Below are positions 12,397 through 17,187 of a stretch of DNA of 17,187 nt, piece by piece; the stretch's first letter is position 1, and every line of letters begins with the position of its first letter. The DNA is from Mycobacterium paragordonae. GTDB lineage: Bacteria; Actinomycetota; Actinomycetes; Mycobacteriales; Mycobacteriaceae. The notes under the pieces were generated by a model. It searched no databases. It was not told the origin of the DNA and saw nothing but the letters and a program-made list of their open reading frames with translations. The position numbers were made by a program, and so were the translations under genes. The stretch is from positions 1-17,187 of the forward strand of contig NZ_CP025550.1 of the NCBI RefSeq assembly GCF_003614435.1, in the 5' to 3' direction.

Positions 12397-13528
12397 CCGG
12401 CACGGCCGCCAGATGCCGTGCACGTCGGGGCCGTCGTCGGGCACCAAGATATGGTTTCAGGTGCTCTGCGATGGCGTGGGCGAGGCCGACGGGGACGGCG
12501 TTGCCGATCTGCTTGGCGATCCCGATCTTGGAGCCGCACCAGCGGAAGCTGTCGGGGAAGCCTTGTAGTCGGGCGGCCTCAAGGTGGGTGATCGGCCGGT
12601 TGACCCGGCGGGTGCGGTCGTCAGCATCCCACTGCGGGTGGAGGTACTGGCCTTTCTCGGGCTTGAAGAACTCGGTGCGAATCGTCAGAGATGGTGCGTC
12701 CCAGTGCATGCGCCCCATGACGTCGGTGGTGCCGGTGGGCTTATTGAGCCAGCAATCGGGAAGCAGCTCGTCGGGCAGATCGAAGCGGCCGCCGCCCGGG
12801 GGAATGCAGTCGTAGCGCAGCAGCGACTTCGCAGTAGGGCGCCGGCCGAGGTGGAGGTCGTCGCCGGTGAACAGGCCGGGTACATCGTTGCCGTCGAAGC
12901 GCCACACACGATCCGGAAGTACATGATCGCGGGTCGCCTCCGGAATGCCGGCGAGGGCGTCGCGCACGGTGCGCCAGGGTATGAGCCCGCCAGCGCCGCC
13001 GCGGGCGTGTGTCGGTTCGGGTAGATGAACCAGGCCGACGCGCGAGCCGATGACGATGGTGCGGTTACGCCGCTGGGAAACACCGAAGTCGGCGGCGTTG
13101 AGCACACCGTAGGAAAGGCTGTAGTCCTGCAAGGCGGCGCCGTCGCCAACGGTCCCTTGCAGGGCCTCGAACTCGGCACTGGTCAAGAAGCGGTCGACGT
13201 TCTCGATGACGAAAATCTTCGGTTTGGCGCGCACCACTACCCGTAGGTACTCCTGCCACAACTTGTTCCGAGGATCGGAGTCATTTCTGCTACCGAGGTT
13301 AGAGAATCCCTGACACGGGGGTCCACCGATGACCACGTCGGCACGAGGAACGTCGCGGTCGTGCAGCGTGCCGATGTCGCCACAGTAGGTGTGATCGGCC
13401 CCGAAGTTGGCGGCGTAGGTCGCCGCTGCCTGCAAATCCCACTCGACCGACAAGATGGGGTCATAACCTGCGGAAACGAAGCCAGCAGTCATCCCGCCGC
13501 AACCGGAAAACAGGTCAATGATCTTCAT
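12386..13528 (-). CDS. DNA (cytosine-5) methyltransferase of the restriction-modification system
   Basis: The protein has 380 residues. The ATG at 13528 has a strong GGAGGAG ribosome site 7 nt upstream. Motif I is DLFSGCGG (5-12), motif IV is GGPPCQGFS (68-76, catalytic C72), motif VI is ENV (109-111), motif VIII is QRRNR (152-156), and motif X is KQIGNAVPV (about 339-347). The variable region between VIII and IX, which reads the target, spans about 165-310. It would protect GCCGGC from the partner endonuclease. Gene order and overlap ensure that methylation is made first. The upstream gap of 134 bp to the divergent vsr gene contains a TTGACC on the minus strand (13584-13589), a possible -35 box, but no well-spaced -10 box. 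Confidence 0.95.
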   Translation of the reverse strand: MKIIDLFSGCGGMTAGFVSAGYDPILSVEWDLQAAATYAANFGADHTYCGDIGTLHDRDVPRADVVIGGPPCQGFSNLGSRNDSDPRNKLWQEYLRVVVRAKPKIFVIENVDRFLTSAEFEALQGTVGDGAALQDYSLSYGVLNAADFGVSQRRNRTIVIGSRVGLVHLPEPTHARGGAGGLIPWRTVRDALAGIPEATRDHVLPDRVWRFDGNDVPGLFTGDDLHLGRRPTAKSLLRYDCIPPGGGRFDLPDELLPDCWLNKPTGTTDVMGRMHWDAPSLTIRTEFFKPEKGQYLHPQWDADDRTRRVNRPITHLEAARLQGFPDSFRWCGSKIGIAKQIGNAVPVGLAHAIAEHLKPYLGARRRPRRARHLAAVPDVA

Positions 13529-13662
13529 TCACAACTCCTCCCGCTCCCGCGCTCGCCGCTGCGACTCTACAGTCGAACTGGACGGTCAATGCGCTGGCTC
13601 ACCCGGTTATCGAGAGACGAATTTCGTCGTGCGGAGCCGAAAACGAAGGAGCTGAATGCAAC

Positions 13663-14181
13663 GTGCCTCTTATCCCGTCGTCAGATGTCGCCGCCGCGTT
13701 TGTTGCGCTGCAGCCCGCGCCGGGGGCCGTCTCCGAAAACACCGCTTCTCCCGCGCTTAGCCAACTTCCTCTGCCCCCTACGCCGAGCACCCAGCGGCGG
13801 CTCAGTGCGCAACGGCGCCGCGATACTGCCCCGGAAATCGCGGTGCGGCGGGAGCTGCACCGCCGGGGCCACCGCTTCTACGTCGACCGCGCACCCCTGG
13901 CAGGTCTACGGCGACGTGCCGATCTGTTGTTCCCGCGGCGCAAGGTCGCGGTCTACGTCGACGGCTGTTTCTGGCACTGCTGTCCATGGCACGCCACCCA
14001 CCCGAAACGTAACGCCGACTGGTGGGCCGCAAAGCTGGCCACCAATGTCGCCCGAGATCGGGACACCGACGCCCGCCTCGCCGCCGCTGGATGGATAACT
14101 GTGCGGGTGTGGGAGCACCAGCATTTCGTGGAGGCCGCCGACCTCGTCGAACAAGCCCTGAGAACCTCGCGGAGTTCATGA
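13663..14181 (+). CDS. vsr: Very short patch repair (Vsr) endonuclease
   Basis: The protein has 172 residues from a GTG at 13663, with AAGGAG 11 nt upstream. After a 48-residue Pro/Ser/Ala-rich extension the Vsr family core begins: RRRDTAPEIAVRRELHRRGH, PLAGLRRRADLLF, VAVYVDGCFWHCCPW (catalytic D100), HPKRNADWWAAKL, NVARDRDTD and GWITVRVWEHQHF. Vsr enzymes nick beside T:G mismatches made when 5-methylcytosine deaminates, and so protect methylated sites from mutating. Its place next to a C5 methyltransferase fits this role, here probably for methylated GCCGGC. It is divergent from the methyltransferase. The long N-terminal extension is unusual; a later start is possible but no better ribosome site is seen. 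Confidence 0.92.
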   Translation: MPLIPSSDVAAAFVALQPAPGAVSENTASPALSQLPLPPTPSTQRRLSAQRRRDTAPEIAVRRELHRRGHRFYVDRAPLAGLRRRADLLFPRRKVAVYVDGCFWHCCPWHATHPKRNADWWAAKLATNVARDRDTDARLAAAGWITVRVWEHQHFVEAADLVEQALRTSRSS

Positions 14182-14221
14182 CGGTTCGTCTTAGGGGTAC
14201 CTAGCCCGACGCCGAACGTTC

Positions 14222-14248
14222 CCGCGCGGCCATTCGAGGTCCGCGCGG
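14222..14248. terminator. Possible bidirectional terminator between vsr and the partition operon
   Basis: The self-complementary octamer CCGCGCGG occurs at 14222-14229 and 14241-14248, giving an 8-bp stem with an 11-nt loop. It lies between the convergent stops of vsr and the RHH partition gene. There is no T-run, so the call rests on position and stem. Confidence 0.35.
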
Positions 14249-14262
14249 CGGTTACCGACACA

Positions 14263-14325
14263 TAGATGCACATCTAGATGCGCGCGCATCTATATAGATG
14301 ATGCATCACGATAGATGGGCGCATC
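14263..14325. repeat. Candidate centromere (parS): GATG/CATC inverted-repeat array
   Basis: Four inverted pairs of the half-site GATG and its complement CATC stand in a row: 14265-14274 (GATGCACATC), 14277-14290 (GATGCGCGCGCATC), 14297-14307 (GATGATGCATC) and 14314-14325 (GATGGGCGCATC). TA or ATA precedes each GATG. The array begins right at the stop of the RHH partition gene. RHH centromere-binding proteins bind short repeated half-sites of this size. The same site occurs at the parA promoter. Confidence 0.75.
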
Positions 14326-14740
14326 AGATCAGCTCAGGGTGCGCGTGGGCGATGGCGGCGATAACGAGGGCCTGCACGGTGACCCCGTTTTCAGCCGCGA
14401 GGACCTTTAGCCGTCGGTGTTGCTCGGCTGGGAGGTCCAGGGTGGTGCGTGTCCCCGTGACTCGTTGATTCGCGGCGGCCTTGGCGGCGAGGCGATCGGG
14501 GGTTGTGAGGGCGGCGGCGATGGCGGCGCGGACCAGTTCGCCTAGCGTGCCTCTGTTGTTGAGTGCGGCGGTTTTGAGGCCCAACAGCAATGGGGCCGGA
14601 TAGGTCACCGTTGTTCGATGTGTCGCACCCGCCGGTGGCTGAGCGGCGGCTGGGATTTGGAAGGTGTCGGCGGCGCGGGCGGCAGGGCGGGCGGTGGTGG
14701 GCCGCCGGATCAATGACTCGCCCAGGTCGCGGCGGCTCAC
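14324..14740 (-). CDS. Centromere-binding partition protein with two RHH domains
   Basis: The protein has 138 residues from the GTG at 14740, which overlaps the parA stop (GTGA). A longer frame exists but would run well into parA. Residues 1-38 form a basic, flexible tail ([20 protein letters not shown]) of the kind that stimulates the ParA ATPase. Residues 41-78 ([19 protein letters not shown], then [13 protein letters not shown]) and 97-131 ([20 protein letters not shown], then [14 protein letters not shown]) each have the strand-helix-helix form of a ribbon-helix-helix domain. One chain could therefore make a pseudo-dimer. It should bind the GATG/CATC array and the parA operator, linking plasmid DNA to ParA and repressing the operon. 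Confidence 0.78.
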   Translation of the reverse strand: MSRRDLGESLIRRPTTARPAARAADTFQIPAAAQPPAGATHRTTVTYPAPLLLGLKTAALNNRGTLGELVRAAIAAALTTPDRLAAKAAANQRVTGTRTTLDLPAEQHRRLKVLAAENGVTVQALVIAAIAHAHPELI

Positions 14741-15333
14741 GCGCGGGGCTCCTGGGTGGCGGCGATTAGTTCGGCGTAGACATCGGTGTAGTCCCACAAG
14801 CGGGTTGGGAGTGTGCCGAACGCTTCGGTGATGGCTTGTCGCCGCCGGATGACGGTGCGAAGGACTGGCGCGCCTTCGGCGGCCAGGTGCTCGGGTACGC
14901 CGGTGGCGAGCGCTGTTCGGAGGTCGATGCCAGTGAGCAGAATGGCGGTCGCGCGGTGAGTTGTCATGTCGAGTGTCGGCCAGACCCGATCAATGTCGGC
15001 GGGTGCTGCCCCGCTGGGGATGATCACGAGGTCGGCGGCGTCGATGGCGGCGTCGATCACGGCGGCGGTGCCTGGTGGGGTATCGACCACCACCAGGCCC
15101 CCCGATCCGGTCGCGGCGGCCGCGGCGAGGTCGGCCGCCGCGACCGGGACCACGGGAAACGGCAGCGGTGTTCCTCGGTGTTCGGCGCGGTCAGCCCATG
15201 AGGACGCGGAGCCTTGCGGGTCGGCGTCCAACAGCAGCACTTCGTGGCCTTGCGCTGCGGCCGCGCAGGCGAGAAAAACACTGGTGGTGGTTTTTCCAAC
15301 GCCACCTTTGGTGTGGACCAGGGAAAGGATCAT
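14737..15333 (-). CDS. parA: ParA-family partition ATPase
   Basis: The protein has 198 residues from the ATG at 15333 ([11 protein letters not shown]). An ATG at 15345 would add four residues. KGGVGKTT at 9-16 is the deviant Walker A motif with the signature lysine, [12 protein letters not shown] is the Walker A' region, and VVVDTPPG is Walker B. It has no N-terminal helix-turn-helix, so it is the short ParA type usually paired with an RHH partner, which represses the operon in its place. It forms ATP-dependent patterns on the nucleoid that move plasmid copies apart. It overlaps the RHH gene by 4 nt. No good ribosome site is seen, which fits a leaderless or short-leader mRNA. Confidence 0.93.
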   Translation of the reverse strand: MILSLVHTKGGVGKTTTSVFLACAAAAQGHEVLLLDADPQGSASSWADRAEHRGTPLPFPVVPVAAADLAAAAATGSGGLVVVDTPPGTAAVIDAAIDAADLVIIPSGAAPADIDRVWPTLDMTTHRATAILLTGIDLRTALATGVPEHLAAEGAPVLRTVIRRRQAITEAFGTLPTRLWDYTDVYAELIAATQEPRA

Positions 15334-15348
15334 GCCCGCGAGCATAAA

Positions 15349-15375
15349 GATAGATGCGCATCAATCCACGCATCT
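15349..15375 (-). promoter_or_regulatory. parA operator/promoter with GATGCGCATC site
   Basis: The palindrome GATGCGCATC (15353-15362), preceded by ATA, and an extra CATC (15371-15374) lie just upstream of parA. They use the same half-sites as the array behind the RHH gene. On the minus strand TATCTT, next to the palindrome, could be the -10 box, with transcription starting close to the ATG. A bound RHH protein would block RNA polymerase. A hairpin GCCGGG-CGAA-CCCGGC (15381-15396) lies just above it. Confidence 0.65.
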
Positions 15376-15402
15376 GCCGGGCCGGGCGAACCCGGCAAAG
15401 GG

Positions 15403-15415
15403 CCGTGGCCAGATG
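15403..15415 (+). repeat. 13-bp direct repeat, first copy
   Basis: CCGTGGCCAGATG here is identical to 15713-15725. The two copies flank the small RHH gene, 63 nt before its start and 29 nt after its stop. The first copy is in position to act as an operator for that gene. Confidence 0.6.
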
Positions 15416-15477
15416 AAATGGCGGGAGCATCGGCGTGTCGCGCGGCACGAAACTGTTTCTGCGGCAGAGTTTGTTGC

Positions 15478-15684
15478 ATGGCTCAGCATCACAAAGGGGC
15501 GCGGGTCTATATGGCGGCCAGGCTCCCCGAGGACGTATACGCCGCGGTTAAGACGAAGGCCGCCGACACAGGGCTGTCTATGTCCCAGCTAGTCGCCGAC
15601 CTTCTGAGCGAGGCGATTGGACGCCCGGATCTTGTCCGGAATCTCGGGAAGCACGACGAGGGAGTGTTGCCGCTGGCGATGTGA
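15478..15684 (+). CDS. Small RHH (CopG-like) protein, possible copy-number regulator
   Basis: The protein has 68 residues, starting MAQHHKGARVYMAARLPEDV. Residues 8-50 (ARVYMAARLPEDVYAAVKTK, then LSMSQLVADLLSEAI) form one ribbon-helix-helix domain: a strand, a helix, the turn residues GLSMSQ and a second helix. The ribosome site is weak (GCAGAG about 9 nt upstream). The frame is open further upstream, but that part overlaps the parA operator region and parA. It is divergent from parA, is followed by a terminator, and lies directly before rep, the usual place of a CopG-type repressor of replication. It may instead be a second partition or antitoxin-type RHH protein. Confidence 0.72.
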   Translation: MAQHHKGARVYMAARLPEDVYAAVKTKAADTGLSMSQLVADLLSEAIGRPDLVRNLGKHDEGVLPLAM

Positions 15685-15712
15685 GTCGCACCCAGGCCCG
15701 ACGTTGTTCGAC

Positions 15713-15725
15713 CCGTGGCCAGATG
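15713..15725 (+). repeat. 13-bp direct repeat, second copy
   Basis: This is an exact second copy of CCGTGGCCAGATG, centred on TGGCCA, in the gap between the RHH gene and the terminator before rep. It could be a regulatory site for rep. Confidence 0.6.
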
Positions 15726-15765
15726 TGGACAAATCCATAGTGGTGCGATCTGAGCCTGAATGACG

Positions 15766-15788
15766 AAGGCCCCGCTTAGCGGGGCCTT
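15766..15788 (+). terminator. Intrinsic terminator between the RHH gene and rep
   Basis: AAGGCCCCGC (15766-15775) pairs perfectly with GCGGGGCCTT (15779-15788) around the loop TTA. The ten-bp stem is followed by GTCGG and GGTTT. It separates rep from the RHH gene, so rep must have its own promoter downstream of it, or be controlled by conditional termination. Confidence 0.8.
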
Positions 15789-15858
15789 GTCGGAGGGTTT
15801 GAGCCGAGCGGCTAACTCGGTTCCGGGTCCGCACCCGTTGCCCCGAAAGGGACGTGTC

Positions 15859-17166
15859 TTGAGCGACTCGTCTCACGGTAGCGCACACCCATTTGTGGTT
15901 CTAGAGGACGCGCGCCGTGCGTTTTCAGAAAGTTATTTTTCGATGCCGGCCTGGCCGGTTACCGCGGTGGTTCTTCCGAGGTATCGGGGGTGTACCGCGG
16001 TCGCGCCGCGTCGGGGCGTGGCGCGTACGGGTCCGCGTGCTCAGGCGTTGTTGGAGGCCAGTTGCCGCTCGATCGCTGCGGCTATCGTGCTCGAGCTGGG
16101 CGAGGCGCCGTATGCGGGTGTGCCGTGCTGGAGTGGGCGTGCGCAGCGCTGGGCGGCGGTCACCGTTCCGGTGGCCTATCACGCCCGCTACGACACCGAT
16201 GTACGTCCGGCGATGCCGGGTAACCCGGTCAGCCTCAACGCGGTTCGTGCTGTCGCTGCGGCCCGCGCGGTCTACGCCGATTACGCCACCGGGCGCAACT
16301 GCCGGCCCACCAACGAGCGCCTGGCCGCCGACACCGGTTACTCGGTACGCACCGTACAACGCGCCGACACCGCGCTACGGCTGCTGGGGGTGGCCACCGA
16401 GGTGCTGCGCGGCCGCCAACGCACCCGCGCCGAACGGTTTGCCTCCTGGCGGGTCGGCGACCGGCGCCGCGGCTGGGCCAGTGTGTGGGCGCTGCACGAC
16501 AACCCGTTGCTGCCCAAGGGCATTGGTGCGCTGTCACCCCACCCACGTAGTGGTCCTTTTAAGGAGAAAACCCCCAGTTCTTCAGTTGTCACTACCGGCA
16601 CCGGCCGCCCTGCGGGCGTCCGGCAAGACGGCGCTGCGCGCCGCCAGGCTCCGGACCAGGGCGCGCTGGCGCTGGCTCGGGCCTGGCGTGCTGATGCCCA
16701 CGCCCCACCGTGGGCGCACCGGCACAGCGCACAGGCCTGGGCACCGGTGTTGGCCGCACCGGCCGCACACGGCTGGACCCCGCGCGATCTCAACCAGCTC
16801 ATCACCGACTGGATCGGGGTAGGGCATTGGATCGCTGCGCGCCCGCACAAGCCGATCGGCCTGCTGGGGGCGGTGTTGGCCTGGCACGGCACCGACAACC
16901 TTGATGAGCGGCCCGCGGCCGCCGACATGGCCCGCGAAGCCCAGCAGCTGGCCGCCGACCGCGCCCGCATCATCGCCCAACACACCGCCCGCGCCGAACA
17001 CGCCACCGCGCGGGCGGCCGCCCGCGCCGCACTGGGCGGGCCCGGCCATACCGCTGCACGTGCCGCCGCGGCCGCGGCCGCCCGCGGCGCGGCCCAGCGC
17101 CGCGGGCACACCGCTGCCGCCGACGCCGCCGACCTGGCGGCGCGGGTCGCTGCGGCGCGCGCTTGA
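15859..17166 (+). CDS. Plasmid replication initiator (helix-turn-helix Rep)
   Basis: The protein has 435 residues from the TTG at 15859, with a GAAAGGGA ribosome site 6 to 8 nt upstream. The frame is open to an ATG at 15760, but a strong terminator lies inside that extension, so the TTG is preferred. Residues 1-150 form an N-terminal domain with conserved-looking blocks (AQRWAAVTVPVAYHARYDTD). Residues 150-178 (TNERLAADTGYSVRTVQRAD, then TALRLLGV) are a clear helix-turn-helix. A polar linker (about 235-265) leads to a second domain with WTPRDLNQLITDWIGVGHWI and an Ala/Arg-rich helical tail. The form fits initiators of small mycobacterial plasmids. It would bind the origin, perhaps the ACGT-rich repeats beyond its stop, and open DNA for the host polymerase. 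Confidence 0.82.
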   Translation: MSDSSHGSAHPFVVLEDARRAFSESYFSMPAWPVTAVVLPRYRGCTAVAPRRGVARTGPRAQALLEASCRSIAAAIVLELGEAPYAGVPCWSGRAQRWAAVTVPVAYHARYDTDVRPAMPGNPVSLNAVRAVAAARAVYADYATGRNCRPTNERLAADTGYSVRTVQRADTALRLLGVATEVLRGRQRTRAERFASWRVGDRRRGWASVWALHDNPLLPKGIGALSPHPRSGPFKEKTPSSSVVTTGTGRPAGVRQDGAARRQAPDQGALALARAWRADAHAPPWAHRHSAQAWAPVLAAPAAHGWTPRDLNQLITDWIGVGHWIAARPHKPIGLLGAVLAWHGTDNLDERPAAADMAREAQQLAADRARIIAQHTARAEHATARAAARAALGGPGHTAARAAAAAAARGAAQRRGHTAAADAADLAARVAAARA

Positions 17167-17187
17167 AACCCGCGGACAGTTACGTTT

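Noticed and set aside
12078..12815. A 245-codon plus-strand frame across the endonuclease and methyltransferase genes
   Set aside because: It is an opposite-strand shadow: Arg/Ser/Gly-rich with no domain, while the minus strand carries unmistakable family motifs in both genes.
15760..15858. Rep starting at the ATG at 15760
   Set aside because: A strong terminator hairpin lies in this stretch, and a TTG at 15859 has a well-placed ribosome site.
16555..16566. AAGGAG ribosome-site-like sequence inside rep, suggesting a second product
   Set aside because: There is no in-frame start codon at a usable distance. It probably reflects codon use in the polar linker.
1..17187. tRNA, rRNA or CRISPR array
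   Set aside because: Reading both strands, I found no cloverleaf with a usable anticodon arm, no rRNA-like segment and no regularly spaced repeats with unique spacers.

Overview
The window is high-GC DNA (about 70% by eye) with mycobacterial-style start use (ATG, GTG, TTG), 1 to 4 nt gene overlaps and alanine/arginine-rich proteins. It carries plasmid replication, partition and mobilisation genes and no chromosomal housekeeping genes. The gene set (helix-turn-helix Rep, ParA, relaxase, VirD4-type coupling protein, serine resolvase) resembles small mobilisable plasmids of Mycobacterium such as pVT2, so I infer a Mycobacterium or near-relative plasmid. A 13-bp direct repeat (12 of 13 bases equal) spans the two ends when they are joined, so the window is probably one complete circular plasmid of about 17.2 kb.

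Layout. 1-1274: a repeat block, then a long coiled-coil protein with an N-terminal Cys/His cluster (KfrA-like). 1376-1687 (minus): a small coiled-coil protein. 1688-2202: about 0.5 kb without a gene, packed with strong inverted repeats, the best candidate for oriT. 2203-4103: mobilisation operon (duplicated MobC-like/RHH accessory protein, then relaxase). 4438-7327: four-TM membrane protein, coupling ATPase, and a 51-residue protein whose end resembles the end of the ATPase. 7370-7816: unknown protein. No other type IV secretion gene is present.

7875-11288 is the most unusual part. Two identical 116-bp repeats face each other across 3.2 kb. Each contains the start codon of a small ORF that overlaps a serine resolvase gene (intact on the right, internally deleted on the left). 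A third resolvase fragment lies in the middle. An AbiEi-family and a HicB-like antitoxin gene directly follow the two right-hand resolvase sequences, with no recognisable toxin. Two degenerate copies of the repeat lie inside. I read this as a family of antitoxin-resolvase cassettes assembled by recombination, possibly still invertible.

11437-14181: a restriction-modification module with an NgoMIV-type endonuclease (known family target GCCGGC), a C5 cytosine methyltransferase and a divergent Vsr endonuclease. 14263-15375: a partition locus with a small ParA, a tandem-RHH centromere-binding protein and a GATG/CATC inverted-repeat array as likely centromere. 15478-17166: a small RHH protein (possible copy-number regulator), a clear terminator, and the Rep protein.

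Together these genes would replicate the plasmid (Rep), segregate it (ParA and the RHH partner), stabilise it (restriction-modification) and allow transfer when another element supplies the mating channel.
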